DNA of 64,000 nucleotides from Hibiscus mutabilis (lineage: Eukaryota > Streptophyta > Magnoliopsida > Malvales > Malvaceae), in NCBI GenBank assembly GCA_019671005.1, contig JAGYYJ010000491.1, positions 1 to 64,000 on the forward strand, read 5' to 3'. Both the position numbers and the translations under genes were made by a program. Positions 31,717 through 43,661 of this stretch are shown here, in pieces. Each line of letters begins with the position of its first letter. Positions within the stretch are counted from its first letter, which is position 1. The notes beneath the pieces were generated by a model. It worked only from the letters and a program-made list of their open reading frames with translations, searched no databases and was not told the origin of the DNA.

Positions 31717-32924
31717 TTATACATGCATAAGCGGTGTCAAATTACTAATATTGGACAAGAAGCTGAATTTGTTCGATGCAAACAATAAAAGCCAAAACAG
31801 TGCACGCATAGGAGGTCAAAAACGATGCATCTTGGACAAGAAATTGAATCTGTTTGTAAAGTCTGGAAAGTCAGCCAACTTGCGACGAGTTTTTGGATGG
31901 GATCCAGACATTTCTGAGTCAAGTTGTCTTCTAACAAATTGTTCGTCATTCAGTTACCTTTCCAGCGTATCTTGAAACACATCAATCGGATATCAGGAAC
32001 TCAAGATACGTCCAATTTACTGAAGACTGCGCATGCAGAAAACTGGATACGGGATTATTACGGGATTTTGTAAAATTCAGCCCAAAAGCTTAAATATAAA
32101 GCTTTGGACGAATTAAACTTACCACAATGTATTTATTATCATTTAAATTGATGTTTTTAGGGTTTTATATACTTTAGAAACCCGCCACCCAGCCCTTATC
32201 AGCTTATAACTTGCCTTATCACCCTATTTCTTGCCACACAAGCACAAGGAGTTTAAAGGCTGTTATTTTTTTTTAATTGGATTAGGTTTTTCTTGTTTTA
32301 GTAGAAGTTAAATTACTTTGTCTATCCTTCACCTATAAAAGGATGAAGCCTCCATCATTGTAAGCAAATTTTCTTTGATTTATGAAATATTTAGTGAGTT
32401 TGTTTTTGCAAGTGCTGATTACTTGTGCCTTCGAAGTCTTCTTCAACATAAGTTCGACGAGTTCTTGTGAGGGAGATCATCTTCACACTCTTGCTTGCCT
32501 AGATAATCGCGTCTAGGAGGGTGGCTTAGAGCCGTTTGAGGTTGCTTGCTTAGATAATTGAGTCTAAGAGGGTGCCGAGGACAAAACAACATCAACAATT
32601 CACAAGCCATCTTCATCTACAACCTTCACACCATCTTCCATAATTCCATAAACAAAGCTGGAATTTTCAGATTTGTTTTACCTATCTTCTTCTTAATCTT
32701 TTCTCATCTTTTTATTTATATTCTTATTTCTTATCATCTAATCCTTCATCTCGTCTTTCTTTCTTTAAATTTCCAGCCTTGAATCTGAAAAGTTCAAGAA
32801 AATCCATTTTCTTTTCTCTTGAATTTTCAGATCTGCCCAAACTTCCTTGATTGAGTATAGAGCTTCTAGTTCTTGCAACAACTTAATTGAAGGATTCCAA
32901 ATCCAAGATTGCGCTACTCTATCA
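31717..32924 (+). repeat. A LTR 1 of array
   Basis: The LTR is 1208 bp. Its terminal TG has become TT (TTATACATGCATAAG), the other landmarks being intact. Primer site TGGTATCAGAT follows at 32927. Confidence 0.85.
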
Positions 32925-33770
32925 TTTGGTATCAGATTTGGGACGATTCTTGGCAAGAATTTTGGCTTTTTTGGGAAAAACTCAAAATTAGGGAAAATTC
33001 GTCAAAACCAAACGAGTGAATTTTGAGCTGAAACTTTCCAGATCAGATCTACACCATTGGTGGAGTCACCACAAAAAATTGCAGAATTTTTGGAGTTCGG
33101 GAACACCTCGAACGAAGTGGATAAAGTTTCAGCCAAATTAGGGTTTTCCCCCTACTTTAACCCTATTTTCATTATTTTTTCTTCAATTTTCGTTATTTTC
33201 AGTTTATTTACCTTGTAAAAAAAGTAAAAATTAAAAAAATTAAAAAAAAAAGAAAAGAAAGAAAAGTGAGAAAGCTCATACCTAGCCACCAACCACCATC
33301 AAGAATCATCAAGATCACCATCATCAACCACTACAAGCATCACATTGAAGTGGATTCAACATTGGATTTCTTCCTTCAAGTTGTTTCTGGGTTTTGGGGT
33401 TATCATCTTTCTCTACTATTTTTTTTCAACTCTTACTTTCTTAAGTTCCTTTGTTTTGCTTTTTCTTTCTTCTATTACGCGATTTAACACCTTCTCTTTT
33501 CTGGTGTGAGTAGGACAACAAAGTTGCATTACAATCCTTCTTTCTTGCAACTATATTCAATTGGTGTCAAGCCTTTTCATTGGACTCCTAGTACAATTAG
33601 GACTCATTGTTAGGATTAAACTCCGATTGTAACTTGTTGACTTGTGGCAGGAAGGTCTTTAAAGAGCACGAGATCGGTTTACTTGCCTCGCTAAATATTT
33701 ATTCTTGGAGTGTTTAATGAGATTTCTAGTTTTTTTTTGCTTTTTACCTTTTAAATCTGAGTGTTCCAGG

Positions 33771-35201
33771 ATGTCAGAAACGAGTAACGACGAAGAACCA
33801 CATGAGGTGACTCTTCAAGAAGTTTCGGATACTCTCAATAAACTTGAACGGACTGTAACCTCATTGGCAACCAAGCTTGAGCACACTGATACAGTCGTGA
33901 CCGCAATCACTCAAACCATTGGGAGATTAGAAACCACTGCTATCGCAAGCGATACTGAGGAGCCAAAGCGTCCAAATCTTGTTCCCATTCAGAATAGACG
34001 CCAAAACCCCTTACATAGGCACAATCATCACATAGAACCGAGACGAGCAACAAACACCTTAGCCAAGACAAAGATCTTTGTACCACCTTTTCAAGGAAGG
34101 TATGACCCTGATGCTTATTGTGACTTGGAAAATCGAGTTGATCTTCTATTCGAGCATTATCAATGTCCCGAAGAGGATCAAGTTCCACTGTTGACTCTCA
34201 AATTCACTGAATATGAATCCATTTGGCGGTCCCAATTGGTCCGCAATCGGCGTCTCAATAGAGAAGCCAAGATAACCTCATGGGGAGAACTTAAAAAAGT
34301 CATGCGAGAACGATTTGTTCCCCCATTATATCAACGAGAGATCAAACAAAAGTCACAAAGGATCCGACAAGGCTGCAGAACTGTTGATGAGTATCTCAAA
34401 GAAATAGAATCATTGATGCAAAAAGCTGACATACAAGAGGATGAAGAGGATACAATGACTAGGTTTGTTATCGGACTCAATGACAACATTCTTGAGGTAC
34501 TTGAACTCAAAACCTACTACACCCTTCAAGAGGCATTCCAATTCGCCACAATAATCGAAAAGCGCATCAAAGATCGACAACGATATCGACAGAAGAATTA
34601 TCACTATGATAGAGGTACCACTCAACCTTTATCTCATTCTAATTCTTCTAAACCTTTGCTCGACTCAAGTAGACCAAAGCAGAAAATTGAAACATCCAAG
34701 TCACTGGACAAAACCAAGACAAAAATCCCCATGTTGTCGAAAAACACACAAACACTCAAACAAGAGGATAGTGATAATGAACACATTAGACCAGATGACA
34801 ATGCTTCTAATCCCTCATGTGAAGTAGTAGGTCCACTTACTATACTCTCATCACCTCCCCACAAAGAAAGTAAGTGTAATTTTAACCCTTCATTTGATTC
34901 TTGTCCTATCATTCCGTTAGAAACACTTTCTCCTCTACAGAAATTGTACATTGATGATAAGTTTTATGAGAGGGATATGGGATGTGAGATACAAAAGACT
35001 GAGAGTACAAAGGCTGAGAGTGAAAAAAGTCAAATTAATGGCCCAAATTTGGTGAGTGAAAATACATATGAGGTAAAAGTCACACAAAGCCCAAAAGAAA
35101 AAGACAAGAAAAAGAATGCGACGAGTGATTTCATTTTGACTAATCCTTACAAATGTTCGAGTAGTGCTGTCTTATTTTTTAGGATTTTGTTGAACCATTG
35201 A
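33771..35201 (+). CDS. gag: Gag of A unit 1 (gag-only element)
   Basis: The chosen start is ATG 33771 (MSETSNDEEPHEVT), which gives about 476 codons; an in-frame upstream ATG at 33705 would give 498. Coiled N-terminal segment (LNKLERTVTSLATKLEHTD), basic linker, then the capsid domain: PPFQGRYDPDAYCDLENRVD, FTEYESIWRSQLV, MRERFVPPLYQRE, GCRTVDEYLKEIESLMQKAD, DTMTRFVIGLNDNI and YYTLQEAFQFATIIEKR. A Ser/Lys-rich region with no zinc knuckle follows, then a tail shared with B. One T fewer in the run at 35179-35185 changes the last residues (RILLNH). The reading frame is otherwise open over the whole capsid, so it may still make a particle protein. Confidence 0.75.
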   Translation: MSETSNDEEPHEVTLQEVSDTLNKLERTVTSLATKLEHTDTVVTAITQTIGRLETTAIASDTEEPKRPNLVPIQNRRQNPLHRHNHHIEPRRATNTLAKTKIFVPPFQGRYDPDAYCDLENRVDLLFEHYQCPEEDQVPLLTLKFTEYESIWRSQLVRNRRLNREAKITSWGELKKVMRERFVPPLYQREIKQKSQRIRQGCRTVDEYLKEIESLMQKADIQEDEEDTMTRFVIGLNDNILEVLELKTYYTLQEAFQFATIIEKRIKDRQRYRQKNYHYDRGTTQPLSHSNSSKPLLDSSRPKQKIETSKSLDKTKTKIPMLSKNTQTLKQEDSDNEHIRPDDNASNPSCEVVGPLTILSSPPHKESKCNFNPSFDSCPIIPLETLSPLQKLYIDDKFYERDMGCEIQKTESTKAESEKSQINGPNLVSENTYEVKVTQSPKEKDKKKNATSDFILTNPYKCSSSAVLFFRILLNH

Positions 35202-35319
35202 GAGGAGCTCAATTAGATCACTCCACTTACAACAAAGAAGCCTTTTCAATTGAAGTTGATGATTGTTCTCTCATTGCCAATTTAGATTCGAGGACGAATC
35301 CTTTTGAGGAGTGGGGGAA
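35202..35319 (+). pseudogene. polyprotein terminus of A unit 1
   Basis: After the Gag stop the sequence continues with RGAQLDHSTYNKEAF, IANLDSRTNPFEEWG, the same terminus that closes Ty3/gypsy polyproteins (DLRTNPFxEG). It lies directly before the LTR, with the polypurine tract GAGGAGTGGGGGAA at its end. In B and at 25905 the break codon is CAG (Gln); here it is TAG. Confidence 0.6.
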
Positions 35320-36535
35320 TGATACATGCATGAGCGGGGTCAAATTACTAATATTGGACAAGAAGCTGAATTTGTTCGATGCAAAAAATAAAAGCCAAAA
35401 CAGTGCACGCATAGGAGGTCAAAAGCGATGCATCTTGGACAAGAAATTGAATCTGTTTGTAAAGTCTGGAAAGTCAGCCAACTTGCGACGAGTTTTTGGA
35501 TGGGATCCAGGCATTTCTGAGTCAAGTTGTCTTCTAACAAATTGTCCGTCATTCACTTACCTTTCCAGCACATCTTGAAACGTATCAATCGGACATCAGG
35601 AACTCAAGATACGTCCAATTTACTGAAGACTGCGCATGCAGAAAACTGGATACGGGATTATTTCGGGATTTTGTAAAATTCAGCCCAAAAGCTTAAATAT
35701 AAGGCTTTGGACGAATTAAACTTAGCCCAATGTATTTATTATCATTTAAATTGATGTTTTTAGGGTTTTATATACTTTAGAAACCAGCCACCCAGCCCTT
35801 ATCAGCTTATAACTTGCCTTATAACCCTATTCCTTGCCACACAAGCACAAGGAGTTTAAAGGCTGTTATTTTTTTATTATTTTTAATTAGATTAGGTTTT
35901 CCTTGTTTTAGTAGAAGTTAAATTACTTTGTCTATCCTTCACCTATAAAAGGATGAAGCCTCCATCATTGTAAGACAGATTTTCTTTGATTTATGAAATA
36001 TTTAGTGAGTTTGTTTTTGCAAGTGCTGATTACTTGTGCCTTCGAAGTCTTCTTCAACATAAGTTCGACGAGTTCTTGTGAGGGAGATCATCTTCACACT
36101 CTTGCTTGCCTAGATAATCGTGTCTAGGAGGGTGGGTTAGAGCCTCTTGAGGTTGCTTGCTTAGATAATTGAGTCTAAGAGGGTGCCAAGGACAAAACAA
36201 CATCAACAATTCACAAGCCATCTTCATCTTCAACCTTCACACCATCTTCCATAATTCCATAAACAAAGCTGGAATTTTCATATTTGTTTTACCTATCTTC
36301 TTCTTAATCTTTTCTCATCTTTTTATTTATATTCTTATTTCTTATCATCTAATCCTTTATCTCGTCTTTCTTTCTTTAAATTTCCAGCCTTGAATATGAA
36401 AAATTCAAGAAAATCTCTTCTCTTTTCTCTTGAATTTTCAGATCTGCCCAAACTTCCTTGATTGAGTCTAGAGCTCCTAGTTCTTGCAACAACTTGATTG
36501 AAGGCTTCCAAATCCAAGATTGCGCTACTCTATCA
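35320..36535 (+). repeat. A LTR 2 of array
   Basis: The LTR is 1216 bp, from TGATACATGCATGAG to CTCTATCA, with a polypurine tract on the left. The primer site on its right is altered (TGATATCAGAT at 36538). Confidence 0.88.
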
Positions 36536-37341
36536 TTTGATATCAGATTTGGGACGATTCTTGGCAAGAATTTTGGCGTTTTTTGGGGAAAAAAACTCAA
36601 AATTAGAGAAAATTCGTCAAAACCAAACGAGTGAATTTCGAGCTGAAACTTTCCAGATCAGATCTACACCTCGAACGAAGTGGATAAAGTTTCAGCCAAA
36701 TTAGGGTTTTCCCCCTACTTTAACCCTATTTTCATTATTTTTTTCTTCAATTTTCGTTATTTTCAGTTTATTTACCTTGTAACAAGAAAACAAATTAAAA
36801 ATAAAAAAAATTAAAAAAAAGAAAAGAAAGAAAAGTGAGAAAGCTCATACCTAGCCACCAACCACCATCAAGAATCATCAAGATCACCATCATCAACCAC
36901 TACAAGCATCACATTGAAGTGGATTCAACATTGGATTTCTTCCTCCAAGTTGTTTCTGGGTTTTGGGGTTATCATCTTTCTCTACTATTTTTTTCAACTC
37001 TTAGTTTCTTAAGTTCCTTTGTTTTGCTTTTTCTTTCTTCTATTACGCAATTTAACACCTTCTCTTTTCTGGTGTGAGTAGGACAACAAAGTTGCATTAC
37101 AATCCTTCTTTCTTGCAACTATATTCAATTGGTGTCAAGCCTTTTCATTGGACTCCTAGTACAATTAGGACTCATTGTTAGGATTAAACTCCGATTGTAA
37201 CTTGTTGACTTGTGGCAGGAAGGTCTTTAAAGAGCACGAGATCGGGTTTTTACTTGCCTCGCTAAATATTTATTCTTGGAGTGTTTAGTGAGATTTCTAG
37301 TTTTCTTTTGCTTTTTACCTTTTAAATCTGAGTGTTCCAGG

Positions 37342-38754
37342 ATGTCGAAACGAGTAACGACGAAGAACCACATGAGGTGACTCTTCAAGAAGTTTCGGAT
37401 ACTCTCAATAAACTTGAACGGACTGTAACCTCATTGGCAACCAAGCTTGAGCACACTGATACAGATCGTGACCGCAATCACTCAAACCATTGGGAGATTA
37501 GAAACCACTGCTATCGCAAGCGATCTTGAGGAGCCAAAGCGCCCAAATCTTGTTCCCATTCAGAATAGACGCCAAAACCCCTTACATAGGCACAATCATC
37601 ACATAGAACCGAGACGAGCAACAAACACCTTAGCCAAGACAAAGATCTTTGTACCACCTTTTCAAGGAAGGTATGACCCTGATGCTTATTGTGACTTGGA
37701 AAATCGAGTTGATCTTCTATTCGAGCATTATCAATGTCCCGAAGAGGATCAAGTTTCACTGTTGACTCTCAAATTCACTGAATATGAATCCATTTGGCGG
37801 TCCCAATTGGTCCGCAATCGGCGTCTCAATAGAGAAGCCAAGATAACCTCTTGGGGAGAACTTAAAAAAGTCATGCGAGAACGATTTGTTCCCCCATTAT
37901 ATCAACGAGAGATCAAACAAAAGTCACAAAGGATCCGACAAGGCCGCAGAACTGTTGATGAGTATCTCAAAGAAATAGAATCATTGATGCAAAAAGCTGA
38001 CATACAAGAGGATGAAGAGGATACAATGACTAGGTTTGTTATCGGACTCAATGACAACATTCTTGAGGTACTTGAACTCAAAACCTACTACACCCTTCAA
38101 GAGGCATTCCAATTCGCCACAATAATCGAAAAGCGCATCAAAGATCGACAACGATATCGACAGAAGAATTATCACTATGATAGAGGTATCACTCAACCTT
38201 TATCTCATTCTAATTCTTCTAAACCTTTGCTCGACTCAAGTAGACCAAAGCAGAAAATTGAAACATCCAAGTCACTGGACAAAACCAAGACAAAAATCCC
38301 CATGTTGTCGAAAAACACACAAACACTCAAACAAGAGGATAGTGATAATGAACACATTAGACCAGATGACAATGCTTCTAATCCCTCATGTGAAGTAGTA
38401 GGTCCACTTACTATACTCTCATCACCTCCCCACAAAGAAAGTAAGTGTAATTTTAACCCTTCATTTGATTCTTGTCCTATCATTCCGTTAGAAACACTTT
38501 CTCCTCTACAGAAATTGTACATTGATGATAATTTTTGTGAGAGGGATATGGGATGTGAGATACAAAAGACTGAGAGTACAAAGGCCGAGAGTGAAAAAAG
38601 TCAAATTAATGGCCCAAATTTGGTGAGTGAAAATACATATGAGGTAAAAGTCACACCAAGCCCAAAAGAAAAAGACAAGAAAAAGAATGCGACGAGTGAT
38701 TTCATTTTGACTAATCCTTACAAATGTTCGAGTAGTGCTGTCTTATTTTTTTAG
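37342..38754 (+). pseudogene. gag: Gag of A unit 2, frameshifted at N-terminus
   Basis: This is the same Gag as unit 1, but one base is lost just after the ATG at 37342 (ATGTCGAAAC), and one base is gained near 37466 (ACAGATCG). The ATG therefore opens a wrong frame. The capsid frame is open from about 37470 to the TAG at 38752 (ending SSAVLFF). Capsid landmarks match unit 1 (RTVDEYLKEIE, FVIGLNDNI). The polyprotein terminus follows at 38755-38891. Confidence 0.75.
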
Positions 38755-38891
38755 GATTTTGTTGAACCATTGAGAGGAGCTCAATTAGATCACTCCACTT
38801 ACAACAAAGAAGCCTTTTCAATTCAAGTTGATGATTGTTCTATCATTGCCAATTTAGATTCGAGAACGAATCCTTTTGAGGAGTGGGGGAA

Positions 38892-40107
38892 TGATACATG
38901 CATGAGCGGGGTCAAATTACTAATATTGGACAAGAAGCTGAATTTGTTCGATGCAAACAATAAAAGCCAAAACAGTGCACGCATAGGAGGTCAAAAGCGA
39001 TGCATCTTGGACAAGAAATTGAATCTGTTTGTAAAGTCTGGAAAGTCAGCCAACTTGCGACGAGTTTTTGGATGGGATCCAGGCATTTTTGAGTCAAGTT
39101 GTCTTCTAACAAATTGTCCGTCATTCAGTTACCTTTCCAGTACATCTTGAAACGTATCAATCGGACATCAGGAACTCAAGATACGTCCAATTTACTGAAG
39201 ACTGCGCATGCAGAAAACTGGATACGGGATTATTACGGGATTTTGTAAAATTCAGCCCAAAAGCTTAAATATAAGGCTTTGGACGAATTAAACTTAGCCC
39301 AATGTATTTATTATCATTTAAATTGATGTTTTTAGGGTTTTATATACTTTAGGAACCAGACACCCAGCCCTTATCAGCTTATAACTTGCCTTATAACCCT
39401 ATTCCTTGCCACACAAGCACAAGGAGTTTAAAGGCTGTTATTTTTTTATTATTTTTAATTAGATTAGGTTTTCCTTGGTTTAGTAGAAGTTAAATTACTT
39501 TGTCTATCCTTCACCTATAAAAGGATGAAGCCTCCATCATTGTAAGACAGATTTTCTTTGATATATGAAATATTTAGTGAGTTTGTTTTTGCAAGTGCTA
39601 ATTACTTGTGCCTTCGAAGTCTTCTTCAACATAAGTTCGACGAGTTCTTGTGAGGGAGATCATCTTCACACTCTTGCTTGCCTAGATAATCGCGTCTAGG
39701 AGGGTGGGTTAGAGCCTCTTGAGGTTGCTTGCTTAGATAATTGAGTCTAAGAGGGTGCCGAGGACAAAACAACATCAACAATTCACAAGCCATCTTCATC
39801 TTCAACCTTCACACCATCTTCCATAATTCCATAAACAAAGCTGGAATTTTCAGATTTCTTTTACCTATCTTCTTCTTAATCTTTTCTCATCTTTTTATTT
39901 ATATTCTTATTTCTTATCATCTAATCCTTCATCTCGTCTTTCTTTCTTTAAATTTCCAGCCTTGAATATGAAAAATTCAAGAAAATCTCTTCTCTTTTCT
40001 CTTGAATTTTCAGATCTGCCCAAACTTCCTTGATTGAGTCTAGAGCTCCTAGTTCTTGCAACAACTTGATTGAAGGCTTCCAAATCCAAGATTGCGCTAC
40101 TCTATCA
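38892..40107 (+). repeat. A LTR 3 of array
   Basis: The LTR is 1216 bp, with a polypurine tract on its left and the altered primer site TGATATCAGAT on its right (40110). Confidence 0.88.
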
Positions 40108-40908
40108 TTTGATATCAGATTTGGGACGATTCTTGGCAAGAATTTTGTCGTTTTTGGGAAAAAAAACTCAAAATTAGAGAAAATTCGTCAAAACCAAACG
40201 AGTGAATTTTGAGCTGAAACTTTCCAGATCAGATCTACACCTCGAACGAAGTGGATAAAGTTTTAGCCAAATTAGGGTTTTCCCCCTACTTTAACCCTAT
40301 TTTCATTATTTTTTCTTCAATTTTCGTTATTTTCAGTTTATTTACCTTGTAACAAGAAAACAAATTAAAAATTAAAAAAATTAAAAAAAAAGAAAAGAAA
40401 GAAAAGTGAGAAAGCTCATACCTAGCCACCAACCACTATCAAGAATCATCAAGATCACCATCATCAACCACTACAAGCATCACATTGAAGTGGATTCAAC
40501 ATTGGATTTCTTCCTCCAAGTTGTTTCTGGGTTTTGGGTTATCATCTTTCTCTACTATTTTTTTCAACTCTTAGTTTCTTAAGTTCCTTTGTTTTGCTTT
40601 TTCTTTCTTCTATTACGCAATTTAACACCTTCTCTTTTCTGGTGTGAGTAGGACAACAAAGTTTCATTACAATCCTTCTTTCTTGCAACTATATTCAATT
40701 GGTGTCAGGCCTTTTCATTGGACTCCTAGTACAATTAGGACTCATTGTTAGGATTAAACTCCGATTGTAACTTGTTGACTTGTGGCAGGAAGGTCTTTAA
40801 AGAGCACGAGATCGGTTTACTTGCCTCGCTAAATATTTATTCTTGGAGTGTTTAGTGAGATTTCTAGTTTTCTTTTGCTTTTTACCTTTTAAATCTGAGT
40901 GTTCCAGG

Positions 40909-42324
40909 ATGTCAGAAACGAGTAACGACGAAGAACCACATGAGGTGACTCTTCAAGAAGTTTCGGATACTCTCAATAAACTTGAACGGACTGTAACCTC
41001 ATTGGCAACCAAGCTTGAGCACACTGATACAGTCGTGACCGCAATCACTCAAACCATTGGGATTAGATTAAACCACTTTGCTATCGCAAGCGATACTGAG
41101 GAGCCAAAGCGTCCAAATCTTGTTCCCATTCAGAATAGACGCCAAAACCCCTTACATAGGCACAATCATCACATAGAACCGAGACGAGCAACAAACACCT
41201 TAGCCAAGACAAAGATCTTTGTACCACCTTTTCAAGGAAGGTATGACCCTGATGCTTATTGTGACTTGGAAAATCGAGTTGATCTTCTATTCGAGCATTA
41301 TCAATGTCCCGAAGAGGATCAAGTTCCACTGTTGACTCTCAAATTCACTGAATATGAATCCATTTGGTGGTCCCAATTGGTCCGCAATCGGCGTCTCAAT
41401 AGAGAAGCCAAGATAACCTCATGGGGAGAACTTAAAAAAGTCATGCGAGAACGATTTGTTCCCCCATTATATCAACGAGAGATCAAACAAAAGTCACAAA
41501 GGATCCGACAAGGCCGCAGAACTGTTGCTGAGTATCTCAAAGAAATAGAATCATTGATGCAAAAAGCTGACATACAAGAGGATGAAGAGGATACAATGAC
41601 TAGGTTTGTTATCGGACTCAATGACAACATTCTTGAGGTACTTGAACTCAAAACCTACTACACCCTTCAAGAGGCATTCCAATTCGCCACAATAATCGAA
41701 AAGCGCATCAAAGATCGACAACGATATCGACAGAAGAATTATCACTATGATAGAGGTACCACTCAACCTTTATCTCATTCTAATTCTTCTAAACCTTTGC
41801 TCGACTCAAGTAGACCAAAGCAGAAAATTGAAACATCCAAGTCACTGGACAAAACCAAGACAAAAATCCCCATGTTGTCGAAAAACACACAAACACTCAA
41901 ACAAGAGGATAGTGATAATGAACACATTAGACCAGATGACAATGCTTCTAATCCCTCATGTGAAGTAGTAGGTCCACTTACTATACTCTCATCACCTCCC
42001 CACAAAGAAAGTAAGTGTAATTTTAACCCTTCATTTGATTCTTGTCCTATCATTCCGTTAGAAACACTTTCTCCTCTACAGAAATTGTACATTGATGATA
42101 ATTTTTGTGAGAGGGATATGGGATGTGAGATACAAAAGACTGAGAGTACAAAGGCCGAGAGTGAAAAAAGTCAAATTAATGGCCCAAATTTGGTGAGTGA
42201 AAATACATATGAGGTAAAAGTCACACAAAGCCCAAAAGAAAAAGACAAGAAAAAGAATGCGACGAGTGATTTCATTTTGACTAATCCTTACAAATGTTTG
42301 AGTAGTGCTGTCTTATTTTTTTAG
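40909..42324 (+). CDS. gag: Gag of A unit 3 (gag-only element)
   Basis: The start is ATG 40909 (MSETSND), giving about 471 codons up to a TAG; an upstream in-frame ATG at 40843 would give 493. The capsid domain is complete: IWWSQLVRNRRLNREAK keeps the WW typical of the domain, where units 1 and 2 have WR. A small rearrangement near 41062-41085 replaces GRLETTA with IRLNHFA. There is no zinc knuckle and no pol. With unit 1, this is the most intact reading frame in the window. Confidence 0.78.
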   Translation: MSETSNDEEPHEVTLQEVSDTLNKLERTVTSLATKLEHTDTVVTAITQTIGIRLNHFAIASDTEEPKRPNLVPIQNRRQNPLHRHNHHIEPRRATNTLAKTKIFVPPFQGRYDPDAYCDLENRVDLLFEHYQCPEEDQVPLLTLKFTEYESIWWSQLVRNRRLNREAKITSWGELKKVMRERFVPPLYQREIKQKSQRIRQGRRTVAEYLKEIESLMQKADIQEDEEDTMTRFVIGLNDNILEVLELKTYYTLQEAFQFATIIEKRIKDRQRYRQKNYHYDRGTTQPLSHSNSSKPLLDSSRPKQKIETSKSLDKTKTKIPMLSKNTQTLKQEDSDNEHIRPDDNASNPSCEVVGPLTILSSPPHKESKCNFNPSFDSCPIIPLETLSPLQKLYIDDNFCERDMGCEIQKTESTKAESEKSQINGPNLVSENTYEVKVTQSPKEKDKKKNATSDFILTNPYKCLSSAVLFF

Positions 42325-42461
42325 GATTTTGTTGAACCATTGAGAGGAGCTCAATTAGATCACTCCACTTACAACAAAGAAGCCTTTTCAATTGAAGTTG
42401 ATGATTGTTCTCTCATTGCCAATTTAGATTCGAGGACGAATCCTTTTGAGGAGTGGGGGAA
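42325..42461 (+). pseudogene. polyprotein terminus of A unit 3
   Basis: DFVEPLRGAQLDHSTYNKE and SRTNPFEEWG are read after the amber codon, in frame with Gag. The polypurine tract GAGGAGTGGGGGAA lies at 42448-42461. Confidence 0.55.
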
Positions 42462-43661
42462 TGATACATGCATGAGCGGGGTCAAATTACTAATATTGGA
42501 CAAGAAGCTGAATTTGTTCGATGCAAACAATACAAGCCAAAACAGTGCACGCATAGGAGGTCAAAAACGATGCATCTTGGACAAGAAATTGAATCTGTTT
42601 GTAAAGTCTGGAAAGTCAGCCAACTTGCGACGAGTTTTTGGATGGGATCCAGGCATTTCTGAGTCAAGTTCTCTTCTAGCAAATTGTCCATTATTTAGTT
42701 ACCTTTCTAGTGCATCTTGAAACGTATCAATCGGACATCAGGAACTCAAGATACGTCCAATTTAGAAAACTGGATACGGGATTATTACGAGATTTTGTAA
42801 AATTCAGCCCAAAAGCTTAAATATAAGGCTTTGGACGAATTAAACTTAGCCCAATGTATTTATTATCATTTAAATTGATGTTTTTAGGGTTTTATATACT
42901 TTAGAAACCAGCCACCCAGCCCTTATCAGCTTATAACTTGCCTTATCACCCTATTCCTTGCCACACAAGCACAAGGAGTTTAAAGGCTGTTATTTTTTTG
43001 TTATTTTTAATTAGATTAGGTTTTCCTTGGTTTAGTAGAAGTTAAATTACTTTGTCTATCCTTCACCTATAAAAGGATGAAGCCTCCATCATTGTAAGAC
43101 AGATTTTCTTTGATTTATGAAATATTTAGTGAGTTTGTTTTTGCAAGTGTTGATTACTTGTGCCTTCGAAGTCTTCTTCAACATAAGTTCGACGAGTTCT
43201 TGTGAGGGAGATCATCTTCACATTATTGCTTGCCTAGATAATCGCGTCTAGGAGGGTGGGTTAGAGCCTCTTGAGGTTGCTTGCTTAGATAATTGAGTCT
43301 AAGAGGGTGCCGAGGACAAAACAACATCAACAATTCACAAGCCATCTTCATCTTCAACCTTCACACCATCTTCCATAATTCCATGAACAAAGCTGGAATT
43401 TTCAGATTTTTTTACCTATCTTCTTCTTAATCTTTTCTCATCTTTTTATTTATATTCATATTTCTTATCATCTAATCTTTCATCTCGTCTTTCTTTCTTT
43501 AAATTTCCAGCCTTGAATCTGAAAAATTCAAGAAAATCCCTTCTCTTTTCTCTTGAATTTTCAGATCTGCCCACCAAACTTCCTTGATTGAGTCTTGAGC
43601 TCCTAGTTCTTGCAACAACTTGATTGAAGGCTTCCAAATCCAAAATTGCGCTACTCTATCA
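42462..43661 (+). repeat. A LTR 4 of array (3' end)
   Basis: The LTR is 1200 bp. A deletion near 42763 removes the CTGAAGACTGCGCATGC block present in LTRs 2 and 3. It ends CTACTCTATCA and is followed by ATTTT (43662-43666), the outer target duplication, not by a primer site. Confidence 0.88.

Larger units (their letters stand above)
31717..43661 (+). mobile_element. tandem A retrotransposon array (4 LTRs, 3 interiors)
   Basis: LTRs at 31717-32924, 35320-36535, 38892-40107 and 42462-43661 alternate with interiors of 2395, 2356 and 2354 bp, giving unit lengths of 3603, 3572 and 3570 bp. Only the outermost LTRs have the target duplication ATTTT (31712-31716 and 43662-43666). Each internal LTR has a polypurine tract on its left and a primer site on its right. 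One insertion was therefore expanded by unequal LTR-LTR exchange. Each interior carries gag fused to the polyprotein end only, like the TR-GAG type of non-autonomous element. Confidence 0.9.

Noticed and set aside
31717..43661. Regular repeats considered as a CRISPR or satellite array
   Set aside because: The units are 3.6 kb LTR-interior modules with primer sites, gag and polypurine tracts; there are no short spaced repeats.
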